Shown here: positions 37,561 through 47,038 of the stretch, piece by piece
Position numbering within the stretch: the stretch's first letter is position 1
Layout: each line of letters starts with the position of its first letter
Assembly (NCBI GenBank): GCA_016125475.1
Contig: WGLR01000008.1
Span: 62,001-126,000 of the forward strand
DNA from: Betaproteobacteria bacterium
GTDB taxonomy: Bacteria > Pseudomonadota > Gammaproteobacteria > Burkholderiales > Ga0077523
Length of the DNA: 64,000 bases
Direction of reading: 5' to 3'
Program-made: the position numbers and the translations under genes
Notes under the pieces: generated by a model
Told to the model about the DNA's origin: nothing
Seen by the model: the letters and a program-made list of their open reading frames with translations, nothing else
Databases searched by the model: none

Positions 37561-38373
37561 TCATGCATGCTGGTCGAGCCCCGCCCGGGCGCGCACGCGG
37601 TCCGAACGCACGAGGTCGCGCAACTGTGCCTGGTTGTGCGCGAGGCGCGAGCGGTCGTTCTCGCGGTGCCAGAGATGGAACACCGGTGTCGCGAAGCGGC
37701 CGTTCTTGTGGCGCACGCCCGCGTGCAGCAATCTGACCACCAGGTCGGAATCCTCCATGCCCCACCCCGTGTACGCCTCGTCGAGACCGTTCACGCGCAC
37801 GAGGTCGGCACGCCACACGGCGAGGTTGCAGGTCTTCACGCCCTCCCACCGACCGGCGTCCCGCTTGCGCCACGGTCCGTCGCCCAGCGCGAGCAGCGGC
37901 GCGACCCGGTTCACGTCCCGGCACAGCCAGGCTCCGGCCCAGCGGGCGCGGCCCCAGCGATGCACCGGCAGGTGCTCCGCGAGTATCCGCTGCGTGAATG
38001 CGTCCGACAGCAGCACGCGATTGCCCGCGACGAACCACCCTTTCTCGGCGAGCGCGCGATGCCGGGCGACGAAGGTGCGGGAGGGAATGCAGTCCCCGTC
38101 GGTGAAGATCACGTAGTCCGCCCCGCTCGCCCCGACGGCCTTGTTGCGGATCGCTGCCGCACGGAAGCCCACGTCCTCGTGCCAGACGTGACGGCACGGC
38201 CACGGTGCACGCCTGGCGATTCGCGTCACGACCTCCGCGGTCTCGCGTGTCGATCCGTCGTCGGCGACGAGCACCTCGAAACCGGAGTCGGACTGCTCGG
38301 CATAGGCCTCCAGCACGGCCTCGAGTGCCTCGGGCCGGTTGTACGTGGTCACGATCACGGCGATCTGCATCAT
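37561..38373 (-). CDS. Glycosyltransferase family 2
   Basis: 270 residues. GT-A fold with AVIVTTYNRPEALEAVLEAY, DDGSTRETAEVV, the DxD-type IFTDGDCIPSRTF and a C-terminal galactosyltransferase-like segment GWGMEDSDLVVRLLHAG. The last is typical of chondroitin/hyaluronan-type GT2 enzymes. The product linkage is unknown. The start at 38373 (MMQIAV) overlaps the neighbouring GT2 stop as ATGA. Confidence 0.88.
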   Translation of the reverse strand: MMQIAVIVTTYNRPEALEAVLEAYAEQSDSGFEVLVADDGSTRETAEVVTRIARRAPWPCRHVWHEDVGFRAAAIRNKAVGASGADYVIFTDGDCIPSRTFVARHRALAEKGWFVAGNRVLLSDAFTQRILAEHLPVHRWGRARWAGAWLCRDVNRVAPLLALGDGPWRKRDAGRWEGVKTCNLAVWRADLVRVNGLDEAYTGWGMEDSDLVVRLLHAGVRHKNGRFATPVFHLWHRENDRSRLAHNQAQLRDLVRSDRVRARAGLDQHA

Positions 38374-39122
38374 CGCATCCGGCGCCCGGCGAGCCAGATC
38401 TTCAGATAGCGGTAGTACGTGCCCTCGGCGTTCGCGACGGCCAGCACGAACCCCTCGCGACCGTCGAGGAAGCCCGCACGCAGCACGTAGGTGCGCAGGA
38501 ATGCCCACACACCGTGCACGACGGCCCCGCCCACCGACCCCCGCTTCCCGCGGGAGAGCCGCATTTCCGCACCGGCCGTGGAGTAGCGGTTCATCTTGTC
38601 GACGACCTGTTCCAGGGACACGAACGACTCGTGCCGGAGTGGCTCCGTCAGGCGTCCGACGGAACCGTCCACGATCACGCGCTCGTGGACGAGGTCGTCC
38701 GAGAAGCGGGCGCGCCCGCGACGGAACAGGCGCACGATGTAATCCGGCCACCATCCGGAGTGACGCATCTCGCGCCCGCAGAAGCTCGACGACCGTGGCA
38801 GTTCGAACGCGTCGTGCGCACCCGGATTCGCGACTGCCGCGCGGATCTCGCGGGCCAGCGGCTCCGTCACCCACTCGTCCGCGTCGAGCGACAGGATCCA
38901 GTCGCCCGTCGCGAGCGCGAGCGCCCGGTTCTTCTGGGGACCGAAACCGGGCCAGTCGTCGCTCTCCTGGACACGCGCCCCGAGGGCACGCGCAATCTCC
39001 GTCGTGCGGTCCGAGCTGCCGGAATCGAGCACCACGATCTCGTCCGCCCAGGCCACGGACTCGAGACACCGCCCGACCGCGGCTTCCTCGTTCCGGGTGA
39101 TGACCACCACCGAGACGCTCAC
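38370..39122 (-). CDS. Glycosyltransferase family 2 (WaaE/KdtX-like)
   Basis: 250 residues. VVVITRNEEAAVGRCLESV, WADEIVVLDSGSSDRT and the LSLDADEWV motif match the WaaE/LgtF-type core glucosyltransferases. The second half has RHSGWWPDYIVRLFRRG and a HERV element of this group. It probably adds a hexose to the LPS core or a repeat unit. The start codon is GTG at 39122, overlapping the dehydratase stop as GTGA. Confidence 0.88.
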   Translation of the reverse strand: MSVSVVVITRNEEAAVGRCLESVAWADEIVVLDSGSSDRTTEIARALGARVQESDDWPGFGPQKNRALALATGDWILSLDADEWVTEPLAREIRAAVANPGAHDAFELPRSSSFCGREMRHSGWWPDYIVRLFRRGRARFSDDLVHERVIVDGSVGRLTEPLRHESFVSLEQVVDKMNRYSTAGAEMRLSRGKRGSVGGAVVHGVWAFLRTYVLRAGFLDGREGFVLAVANAEGTYYRYLKIWLAGRRMR

Positions 39123-41008
39123 CCCGTCGCACTCCGTACGACGGGTGCGCGCACGCCCTCGCCGGCCGGCGTTTCCGCGCGTTCCGGCGGCTGGTACTCC
39201 GGGACCCAGCGGACGAGGCCGGCGCGCACGTCCGCGTCAGTCCTGACGCCCTGACCCTGCAGCCAGTCGAGGATGTCGGGCACGACCGCGGCGGGTGTGG
39301 GCCGCGAACGCGCGATGCGCAGCTTGGGGTGCGGTGTCGGCAGAGTCGTCTCGTCGTCCGCGAGCACTTCCTCGAAGAGCTTCTCGCCGGGACGCAGACC
39401 GGTGAATACGATCGACACCTCCTGCTCGTCCAGGCCCGAGAGCCGGATCATCTCCCGCGCGAGATCGACGATCCTCACGGGCTCGCCCATGTCGAGCACG
39501 AAGATCTCCCCGCCCTCGCCCATGAGCCCGGCCTGCAGCACGAGCTGCGCAGCCTCCGGAATCGACATGAAGTATCGCGTCATGTCCGGATGCGTGACGG
39601 TCACCGGACCGCCGGCCGCGATCTGTTCGCGGAACTTCGGTATGACGCTGCCTGTGCTCCCGAGGACGTTGCCGAAGCGCACCATCACGAACCGCGTGCC
39701 GGGATCCTGCTGGAGGGACTGGCACATCATCTCGGCGAGCCGCTTGCTCGTGCCCATCACGCTCGTCGGATTCACGGCCTTGTCGGTGGAGACGAGCACG
39801 AACTTCTCGACGGCGTACTCGCGGGCCAGCCTCGCCGTGCGCCACGTGCCGAGAACGTTGTTGCGTATGCCTTCCCAGGCGTTGCCGGTCTCGACCATCG
39901 GCACGTGCTTGTAGGCCGCGGCATGGAACACCACTGCCGGCCGCCACTCGTCCATCACCGCGCGCAGGCGGACCTCGTCCCGCACGTCGCCCAGCACGCA
40001 GGTCACGCGCACGGGTCCGGGCCGGGCGGCGAACTCCTGCTCGATGGTATAGAGCGCGAACTCGTTCAGCTCAAAGAGCACGATGCGCGAAGGCTCGTAA
40101 CGCGCGATCTGGCGGCACAGCTCCGACCCGATCGATCCACCCGCACCGGTGACCATCACGACCCGCCCCTGGAGCCACTGCTGCAGCCCGGAAGCGTCGA
40201 GCTCCACGGGATCCCGGCCGAGCAGGTCGTCGACTTCCACCTTGCGCACCGCCGAGAGACTGACGCGTCCCGAAACGAGGTCCTCGTAGGACGGCACGGT
40301 GAGCGCCGCCACGCCCGCCTCGCGGCAGAGATCGATCGCGCGCTTCCGCGCGGTGTGTGCCTGGCCGGGCAGCGCGATCACGGCCTGCTCGAGATTGAGC
40401 GTGCGCGCGAGCGAGGGCAGATCGTCGAGTCTGCCGATCACCTTCACGCCGTGGATCTCGCGGCCGTACTTGCGCGGATCGTCGTCGAGCAGACCCACGA
40501 CCACCCAGTCCCGGCTGCGTGCGACGGTCTCCAGCAGGCGCGCGGCGGCACTGCCCGCACCCAGGACGATCGCTCGCTTCGCGTCCAGCCGCGAAAGCGG
40601 CACCAGATGGCCTTCCTTCCAGGCGCGATAGGCGACGCGGCTGCCCGCCATGACGCTCACGAGCAGGATGGGATAGAGCACCAGTGCCGACCTGGGTGTC
40701 TCGCGCAGCTGAAAGAAGAAGAGCACGATCGCGATGGCCATGGCGCCCATCGCAGCCGACGCGACGATCCGCCGGAAGTCCGTGATGCTCGCGTAGCGCC
40801 AGAGTCCACGGTACAGGCCCAGGCGCCAGAAGATCGCGGTCTGCAGCGGCACCACCCAGAGCAGCTTGGTCCACATGCTGACGGCAAACTCCGGGGGCAT
40901 GTCGAAATTGAACCGGAGCAGGAACGCGAGCAGCCACGCCGCCGCGCAGGCCGCGATGTCGTGCAGCAGCGCGGCTGCGTTGCGCGAGAATGCCAGCGGG
41001 TTGTTCAT
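39119..41008 (-). CDS. WbpM/PglF/CapD-like nucleotide-sugar 4,6-dehydratase
   Basis: 629 residues. Four N-terminal membrane helices (about 10-125), a CoA-binding-like Rossmann domain (VLGAGSAAARLLETV) and a C-terminal SDR domain with VTGAGGSIGSELCRQI. The latter also has HAAAYKHVPMVE and the catalytic SVMGTSKRLAE, where Met replaces Tyr as in WbpM/FlaA1-type enzymes. It makes UDP-4-keto-6-deoxy sugars from UDP-GlcNAc for QuiNAc or bacillosamine-type residues. The WecA/WbpL-like transferase upstream is its usual partner. Confidence 0.92.
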   Translation of the reverse strand: MNNPLAFSRNAAALLHDIAACAAAWLLAFLLRFNFDMPPEFAVSMWTKLLWVVPLQTAIFWRLGLYRGLWRYASITDFRRIVASAAMGAMAIAIVLFFFQLRETPRSALVLYPILLVSVMAGSRVAYRAWKEGHLVPLSRLDAKRAIVLGAGSAAARLLETVARSRDWVVVGLLDDDPRKYGREIHGVKVIGRLDDLPSLARTLNLEQAVIALPGQAHTARKRAIDLCREAGVAALTVPSYEDLVSGRVSLSAVRKVEVDDLLGRDPVELDASGLQQWLQGRVVMVTGAGGSIGSELCRQIARYEPSRIVLFELNEFALYTIEQEFAARPGPVRVTCVLGDVRDEVRLRAVMDEWRPAVVFHAAAYKHVPMVETGNAWEGIRNNVLGTWRTARLAREYAVEKFVLVSTDKAVNPTSVMGTSKRLAEMMCQSLQQDPGTRFVMVRFGNVLGSTGSVIPKFREQIAAGGPVTVTHPDMTRYFMSIPEAAQLVLQAGLMGEGGEIFVLDMGEPVRIVDLAREMIRLSGLDEQEVSIVFTGLRPGEKLFEEVLADDETTLPTPHPKLRIARSRPTPAAVVPDILDWLQGQGVRTDADVRAGLVRWVPEYQPPERAETPAGEGVRAPVVRSATG

Positions 41009-41262
41009 CGAGTTTCGGCGGTCATGGATTGCTCTGGCGCGGACGGCGCCTGGCGCACTGCGGCGGCTGCGTCGTGCCGGCCTGGTTCATCGGGCGTGCC
41101 GCCCGATCCCATTTCGGCTGCCTCCCGGACAACGCGTCGACGATGGATCATAGATGCATTCCGGACCCGTTCGTTCGGCATTCCGTCCGGCCGGTCGCTT
41201 CCGGCACGGCGCCGGTGCGGCAGCAGGCCGCGATTGTACGGCGTACGCCTCGCCTCGGGCGG

Positions 41263-42234
41263 TCACGTCCGCCCCGCGGCCACGTGCCTGGCCCACGCCC
41301 GGTCCACGAGGACCAGCAGCACGGCGAACACCACTGCCACGAATCCCAGCAGCCCAGCCGCGACGGCGGGCGATGACTGACGCGCGGCGAGGGCCAGCAC
41401 GGCGCAGAAGAGCATGAGGGCGTACTCGGCGAGCGCCGTCCTGCGGTGTCCCCATCCCAGCTGCACGAGGCGCTGGTAGTAGTGGGTCCGGTGCGCCCGC
41501 CAGAACCGTTCACCGCGCAGCATCCGGCGCAGCAGGGTCACGGTCGCGTCCACGATGAAGGGGCCGAACACGACGACGGGAAACCACACCGGCCAGAGTC
41601 CCCGATCCCAGCCGGTCAGGCCGAGCGTGGCCGCGAGAAAACCCAGCGGGACGGAGCCTGCATCCCCCATGAAGACGCGCGCGGGCGCGAAGTTCAGGAC
41701 CAGGAAGCCCGCGGCGGCTCCGGCGATGCCAGCACCTGCCAAGGCAATCGTCGCGTCGTGCCCGGCGTAGCCGGCGACCGCGTAGGCGCCGAACCCCAGC
41801 ACCGCCATGCCCCCGGACAGACCGTCGGAGCCGTCCATGAAGTTGTAGAGGTTCGTGACCCAGACAACTCCGGTCACGAGTGCGGCCGAAACCAGCCAGG
41901 GGTGCCCGTGCATCCCGAGCCCGACGAAGGCCAGCGCGGCGGCGATGTGACCGCCGAAGCGCGCCGCGATTGGCAGGCCACGCCGATCGTCCGCGAAGGA
42001 CAGGAGCGAGAGCAGGGCCGCCGTCATCCACAGTTCCGCTCCCGCCCCCGACAGGGTGAGCGCGAGGAGGGTGCCCGTCATGATGCCGATGCCACCGACC
42101 CGGGGAACCGGCCTGACGTGCAGGGAGCGTTCGTTGGGGTGATCCAGCACGAGGTCCGCTGCGCGCGAGCGCAGCAGCCAGAGCAGCACCGAGTAACTGA
42201 GCGCGGCCGTCAGCGCGGGAACCAGCAGGAGCAA
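41263..42234 (-). CDS. WecA/WbpL-type undecaprenyl-phosphate sugar-1-phosphate transferase
   Basis: 323 residues, about ten membrane helices. It has RPVPRVGGIGIM, LLSFADDRRGLP (Mg-binding DD), VTNLYNFMDGSDGLSGG and VFMGDAGSVPLGF, and the loop HRTHYYQRLVQLGW that recognises the sugar. It loads the first sugar-phosphate of the repeat unit on undecaprenyl phosphate. The start is TTG at 42234, one base after the upstream stop. The 254 bp downstream up to the dehydratase gene show no gene. Confidence 0.9.
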   Translation of the reverse strand: MLLLVPALTAALSYSVLLWLLRSRAADLVLDHPNERSLHVRPVPRVGGIGIMTGTLLALTLSGAGAELWMTAALLSLLSFADDRRGLPIAARFGGHIAAALAFVGLGMHGHPWLVSAALVTGVVWVTNLYNFMDGSDGLSGGMAVLGFGAYAVAGYAGHDATIALAGAGIAGAAAGFLVLNFAPARVFMGDAGSVPLGFLAATLGLTGWDRGLWPVWFPVVVFGPFIVDATVTLLRRMLRGERFWRAHRTHYYQRLVQLGWGHRRTALAEYALMLFCAVLALAARQSSPAVAAGLLGFVAVVFAVLLVLVDRAWARHVAAGRT

Positions 42235-42235
42235 T

Positions 42236-43414
42236 TCAGGCGTCTCCTCTCGAACCGACCTGTCCGCCGGCGGACGTCGCGGATCTGCCGTTCAGGAGAT
42301 CCCGATAGACGGCCAGCGTCTCGCGGATCACGTAGTCGATGGAGAACTCCGCCTCGGCCCTTTCCCGCGCGCGGCGCGCCATCTTTCCGCGAAGCACGGG
42401 ATCCCGGAGCAGGCGCCGCAGGGCCGCCGCGAGGCCGATGGCATCCCGCGCCGCGACGAGCAGCCCGTTGTCGCCGTCACTCACGACCTCCCGACAGCCC
42501 GGCACGTCGGTGGTGACGATCGCGCGGCCGCAGGCGGCCGCCTCGATGAGCGCCTTCGGCAACCCTTCCCGATACGATGGCAGACAGACGATGTTCGCTC
42601 CCTGGAAGACCGACACCATGTCCTCCTGCCAGCCCCAGTACTCGACGATGCCCTCGCGCGCCCAGTCGAGCAACCGGCTCTCGGCGATGCACGCGGGATT
42701 TTCCTCGTCCGGCTCGCCCGCGAGCACGAACCGCGCGCGCAGCCCCTCCGCCCTGAGCGTTCTCGCGGCCTCCACGAATTCCTCGACGCCCTTGTCGCGA
42801 AGCATGCGGGCAGGCAGGACCACGACCGGCTCGCCCGGCGGTTCGGGCACCACCGTGAACCGGCGAAGATCGACTCCGGATCCCCGGACGAGCCGGACCC
42901 GCTGCCGGTCGACGATCCCGCTTTTCGTGAACTGCTCCACGTCGTCGGGATTCTGGAGGATCAGGCGCGCGTTGTCCCGGTCGAGCAAGAGGTGGAAGCC
43001 CGCCCTGACGACCGGGCGCAGGAGCCGCGCCCTGGCATCGTGCGACGCGAAGATGTACCCGAGCCCGGCGACTGCGTTGACCACGAACGGCACGCGCGCC
43101 ACGCGTGCGGCGAGGGAACCGTAGAGCACGGGCTTGATTGCGACGTGATGCACGATGTCCGGCCGGCACCGGCGGTAGACACGGATCACCTCGCGCAGCG
43201 CCGCCAGTTCGCGCAGCGGGTGCGTACCGCGACGCGACCAGCCGAGCGGCACCAGGTCGATCCCGGCTGCACGGATGCGGTCCCCGTCGTCGGTGACGCG
43301 TGTCGCGACGGTGACGTCGTAGCCCGCCTCGCGCGCCGCGACGGCGAGTGGCAGACGGTGGGAGCAGAAGAACCAGTCCTCGCTGATCAGGAACAGAAGC
43401 CTCCGTCGGGTCAC
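42236..43414 (-). CDS. Glycosyltransferase, GT4-like
   Basis: 392 residues, GT-B fold. The N-terminal domain opens with LLFLISEDWFFCSHRLPLA and has HHVAIKPVLYGSLAAR. The donor domain has VVVLPARMLRDKGVEEFVEA and the EX7E motif PSYREGLPKALIEAAACG. This is the WbpY/PglA-like group that often adds the second sugar of a repeat. The GTG at 43414 overlaps the asnB stop as GTGA; the longer frame upstream is shadow. Confidence 0.9.
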   Translation of the reverse strand: MTRRRLLFLISEDWFFCSHRLPLAVAAREAGYDVTVATRVTDDGDRIRAAGIDLVPLGWSRRGTHPLRELAALREVIRVYRRCRPDIVHHVAIKPVLYGSLAARVARVPFVVNAVAGLGYIFASHDARARLLRPVVRAGFHLLLDRDNARLILQNPDDVEQFTKSGIVDRQRVRLVRGSGVDLRRFTVVPEPPGEPVVVLPARMLRDKGVEEFVEAARTLRAEGLRARFVLAGEPDEENPACIAESRLLDWAREGIVEYWGWQEDMVSVFQGANIVCLPSYREGLPKALIEAAACGRAIVTTDVPGCREVVSDGDNGLLVAARDAIGLAAALRRLLRDPVLRGKMARRARERAEAEFSIDYVIRETLAVYRDLLNGRSATSAGGQVGSRGDA

Positions 43415-45381
43415 GTCGAAAGCCCCTCCCCCCAGGTCTCCAGCCAGGTCCCGAACATCAGCACGATCCAGAGATGATGCTGCCAGTTGCGCGTGCCGGC
43501 CAGGTGTTCGTTCCAGTGCTTCCGCACGAGTCCCGGATCGAAGAATCCCTCGCGTGCGAGTCGTCGTTCGTCGAGGAGCGCTTCGGCCCAGTCGCGCAGC
43601 GGCCCCCGCAGCCACGAGTCCAGCGGAATGCCGAACCCCATCTTTGGGCGGTCCACGAGGTCCCGCGGCACGTGACGGTACAGCACCTCCCGCAGGACTT
43701 TCTTCCCGGAGCGGTCGTCCAGCCTGAACGCGGGCGGGAACCGCCAGGCCAGTTCCACGACGCGATGATCGAGGAACGGCACGCGGGTCTCCAGGCTCAC
43801 GCCCATCGCGGCCCGATCCACCTTCACGAGGATGTCGTCGGGCAGGTAGCCCAGCGTGTCGCGCAGCATCATGCGCTCGGAAAGCGTCGCCCGCCCGAAG
43901 TCGTGCGCGGCCAGCCAGGGGCTCGAGGCAGACGACGCACCCGGCACGACGTCACGCTCCCAGAAGGACGTGAACTGCTCGTAGAGGGCCTGCGGATCGT
44001 CGACCGCGAGCAGCCCGGCCAGCTTGTGGATCCGGTCGCCCACGGCCTTGTACCGCCGTGCCCCCGGTACGGCAGCCTCGACGCAGCGCGCGACGTGGTC
44101 CCACCCCGAGGGGCTGACGGCCCGCACGCCGTGCGCCAGCCCCCGACGCAGCCAGAGGGGCACGCGCCCGGCGACCCGCTCCAGTCGCCGGGCGAGCCGG
44201 TGCCGGTTGTAACCACCGAAGGCCTCGTCTCCCGCGTCGCCGGAGAGACTCACCGCAACGTGCCGTCGCGCGAGCATCGACACGAGATGGGTCGGTATCT
44301 GCGACGAGTCGGCGAACGGTTCGTCGTACAGGACGGGCAGTCGCGGGATCACGTCGAGCGATTCCTCCGCGGAGAGCTTCCATTCCGTGTGCGTCGTTCC
44401 GAGGTGCGCAGCGACCGCGCGCGCATCGATGGCCTCGTCGTAGTCGGCCTCGCGGAAGCCGATCGTGAACGTGCGGACGGGCTGCGCGCTCTGCGCCTGC
44501 ATCAGCGCGACGATCGTCGAGGAGTCGATGCCGCCGGACAGGAACGCCCCGAGGGGAACGTCGGCCACCATCTGTTCCCTGACCGTCCTGGACAGGGCCG
44601 CCTCCAGCTCGTCCGCCGCGTCGCGCAGCGTCCCGCGAAACGGCGTCTCCATGCCCCGCCGCGCGACCTCGTCGAGCAACCAGTACGGCTGCGGGGACGA
44701 AGGGCGTGCCGTCGCGAGCTGCTCCGGCGAGAACCGCACGAAGTGTCCCGGCGGGAGCTTCGCGATGCCGCGATAGATCGACCGGGGCGCGGGCACGCAC
44801 GCGTGCCGTGCGTAGAGCGCGAGTGCGTCGCGATCCACTGCGCCACGGAAATCCGGATGCGCGCGCAACGCCTTCAGTTCCGAGGCGAAGAACAGCGTGC
44901 GTCCGGACCAGCCATAGTAGAGCGGCTTCTCGCCGAACCGGTCCCGGACCAGGGTCAGACTGCGCGCACGCCTGTCCCAGAGCACGAACGCGAACATGCC
45001 GACCATGCGGTCGAGCGCAGACGCAAGCCCCCAGCGCTCGATGGCGGCCAGCATGACTTCCGTGTCGGAGTGTCCTCGCCACCGCATCGCCTCGCCCGAA
45101 CCGTCGAGTTCCGCGCGCAGGGACTCGAAGTTGTAGATCTCGCCATTGAACGCAATCACGAGGTCGCCGCTTGCGGAGACCATGGGCTGGTGGCCTTCGG
45201 CAGACAGGTCGACGATGGACAGGCGCCGGTGTGCGAGCACGATGCCCGCCGCGGCGTCGCACCACAGGCCGTGGTCGTCGGGACCACGATGGGCGATGGC
45301 CGTCGCCATGGCCGTCGCAGCGCGCGCGGCTTCGTCCGGGTCCAGAGGGCCCGGGCGCCAGAATCCCGCGAGTCCGCACAT
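43411..45381 (-). CDS. AsnB-type glutamine amidotransferase / asparagine synthase
   Basis: 656 residues. It has the N-terminal class II glutaminase domain (Cys2 in MCGLAGFW; AHRRLSIVDLS; FNGEIYNFESLR) and a C-terminal synthetase domain with the PP-loop FLSGGIDSSTIVAL, LSGDAGDEAFGGYNRH and DRPKMGFGIPLDSWL. Homologues in O-antigen clusters (WbpS-like) amidate uronic acids rather than make asparagine. The uronate epimerase in this operon supports that inference. Housekeeping asparagine synthase remains possible. Confidence 0.92.
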   Translation of the reverse strand: MCGLAGFWRPGPLDPDEAARAATAMATAIAHRGPDDHGLWCDAAAGIVLAHRRLSIVDLSAEGHQPMVSASGDLVIAFNGEIYNFESLRAELDGSGEAMRWRGHSDTEVMLAAIERWGLASALDRMVGMFAFVLWDRRARSLTLVRDRFGEKPLYYGWSGRTLFFASELKALRAHPDFRGAVDRDALALYARHACVPAPRSIYRGIAKLPPGHFVRFSPEQLATARPSSPQPYWLLDEVARRGMETPFRGTLRDAADELEAALSRTVREQMVADVPLGAFLSGGIDSSTIVALMQAQSAQPVRTFTIGFREADYDEAIDARAVAAHLGTTHTEWKLSAEESLDVIPRLPVLYDEPFADSSQIPTHLVSMLARRHVAVSLSGDAGDEAFGGYNRHRLARRLERVAGRVPLWLRRGLAHGVRAVSPSGWDHVARCVEAAVPGARRYKAVGDRIHKLAGLLAVDDPQALYEQFTSFWERDVVPGASSASSPWLAAHDFGRATLSERMMLRDTLGYLPDDILVKVDRAAMGVSLETRVPFLDHRVVELAWRFPPAFRLDDRSGKKVLREVLYRHVPRDLVDRPKMGFGIPLDSWLRGPLRDWAEALLDERRLAREGFFDPGLVRKHWNEHLAGTRNWQHHLWIVLMFGTWLETWGEGLST

Positions 45382-45412
45382 CAGCGGTCCTCCCCGTGTC
45401 CGGCCCCGGGCG

Positions 45413-46297
45413 TCATGCCGGGTTCAGGCGGCGCCAGAGCGACTCCCACCGCTGCAGTTCCCGGTCGGTGGGCAGAGCCCTGGTGCGCTGCAGGAACAGG
45501 GACTCGCAGCCGGGCACGGCGAGCACGACGTCCATCATGGCCTTGCCGAGCGTCACGCTCGTCGCGGCGAGGAGTTCCAGCGGACGGCCGGCGGCGAGTG
45601 CATGGCGCGACACCGCCCGGAGCCGCCCGACCCGGCCCTTGAGCATGCGCGACAAGCTGTACGTCCCCTGGCGGTATCCCAGGAGGATCTCCGGACAGGC
45701 AGCGTAGCGACTGTCGAACCTGGCGCGAATGAGCAGTTCCTGGTCTTCGGCGCGGAGTGCGTCCGGGACGGCGTAGCGGAAGCGGCGAAACCACTCGATG
45801 CGGCCGAACCACGTTGGATGAGGCATCGGGATGCCGCTCCAGGGCTTCGCGCAGATCGCGGCGTGGTCGGCGCGGTAAGGCAGCAGGCCTGTCACCGCCC
45901 CGTCGCCGCGGAACGCGAGTGCCCGCGACGCCACGAGATCGACGTCCGGATGACTGTCGAGGAATGCCATCTGGGTGCGCAGCCTCTCCGGATAGGCCAG
46001 GTCGTCCGCGTCCATGCGCGCGAGGAACCGTCCGCGCGCGAGGTCGATCGCCTGGTTCAGCCGGGTCGCCAGTCCCGCGTGGCGTCCGTCGGCGTGTACC
46101 GATATCCGTCCGTCCTCGATGGAACGGGCGACCGCGACCGTATCGTCCGACGACCCGTCGTCCATGACGAGCAGTTCCCAGGATTCGAGCGTCTGCCAGC
46201 GTATCGATTCCAGCGCGACGCGGAGCGTCGCGGCCGAATTCCAGGCAGGCAGCACGACCGTGACCGCAGGCCGCCCCACGGAATCCGCGTCGTTCAT
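45413..46297 (-). CDS. Glycosyltransferase family 2
   Basis: 294 residues. VTVVLPAWNSAATLRVALES, VMDDGSSDDTVAVAR and LARMDADDLAYPERL give the nucleotide and DxD motifs. IPMPHPTWFGRIEWFRRF and EDQELLIRARF are the acceptor-side features common in O-antigen GT2 enzymes. Sugar specificity is unknown. The ATG overlaps the FkbM gene stop as ATGA (46294-46297). Confidence 0.88.
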   Translation of the reverse strand: MNDADSVGRPAVTVVLPAWNSAATLRVALESIRWQTLESWELLVMDDGSSDDTVAVARSIEDGRISVHADGRHAGLATRLNQAIDLARGRFLARMDADDLAYPERLRTQMAFLDSHPDVDLVASRALAFRGDGAVTGLLPYRADHAAICAKPWSGIPMPHPTWFGRIEWFRRFRYAVPDALRAEDQELLIRARFDSRYAACPEILLGYRQGTYSLSRMLKGRVGRLRAVSRHALAAGRPLELLAATSVTLGKAMMDVVLAVPGCESLFLQRTRALPTDRELQRWESLWRRLNPA

Positions 46298-46998
46298 CGC
46301 TCGCGCCATGCGGTTTCGAGAACGTAGATCGTGTTCACGTGGGTGTCGGCGTAGCGCATGTAGCCCGCACCCACCATCAGGTCGTCGATCTCGCCGATGC
46401 GATCGCCCTGTCGACGCGAGGAATACGTGAGCGTCTCGACGCAGAAGACCGTCGGCCGGCAGGTCGCGAAGTCGATGGATTTCAGTATCGCGACGTCGAG
46501 ACCTTCGACGTCGAGAGACACGAAGTCGGGAGGACGTTCGCAGTGTTCGTCCACGAGCTCGCGGAACGTGCGCACCGGGACGCGACGCGTCCCGGTCACC
46601 TTCGCGTTCCCGTCCGCCTCGTAGCGCCGGGCCTGCGCTTCCGAAAACGTGCTGAGCGTGGGCTCGGACATTTCGTAGAAGACCAGTTCGGCCGCCTCGG
46701 GGCCGACACCGACGTTCAGGTTCACGTCCCGCGGACGCGCGCGCCGGAACGCGGCGATCGCCGCCGGCGAGGCATCCACGTTCACGCCGCGGCTCCCGCC
46801 ACGGTAGAGCGCATAGGTGTTGCTCAGATAGGTGGGATGATGGGCGCCGAGGTCGAGAAAGAACGGGCGATCGACGCCGAGCGCATCGAACACGAAGCGC
46901 ACGATCATGTCCTCGCCGCACTGCGCGTAGGACCGCCGGTAGTGAACCCCCGCCTCGCGCAGCAGACGTCGCCTCAGTCGCGTGAGCAGCGAACTCAT
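46294..46998 (-). CDS. FkbM-family methyltransferase
   Basis: 234 residues. YAQCGEDMIVRFVFD, FFLDLGAHHPTYLSNTYALY (SAM site), NVDASPAAIAAFRRARP and PDFVSLDVEGLDVAILKSID match the FkbM fold. It probably O-methylates a sugar hydroxyl of the glycan. The start ATG is 40 bp after the stop of the GT11 gene in the same operon. Confidence 0.9.
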   Translation of the reverse strand: MSSLLTRLRRRLLREAGVHYRRSYAQCGEDMIVRFVFDALGVDRPFFLDLGAHHPTYLSNTYALYRGGSRGVNVDASPAAIAAFRRARPRDVNLNVGVGPEAAELVFYEMSEPTLSTFSEAQARRYEADGNAKVTGTRRVPVRTFRELVDEHCERPPDFVSLDVEGLDVAILKSIDFATCRPTVFCVETLTYSSRRQGDRIGEIDDLMVGAGYMRYADTHVNTIYVLETAWRER

Positions 46999-47038
46999 GC
47001 GACCACACCACAGCCATGGTTCGGGAAGAGGTGTGCCT

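Noticed and set aside
39329-41380. A 683-codon open frame on the plus strand opposite the WbpM-like gene
   Set aside because: It is antisense to a well-conserved protein, has an Arg/His/Asp-rich composition and no family motifs; it is a GC-rich shadow.
43474-45642. A 722-codon plus-strand frame opposite the AsnB gene
   Set aside because: The minus strand encodes a complete amidotransferase with Cys2 and PP-loop; the plus frame has no features.
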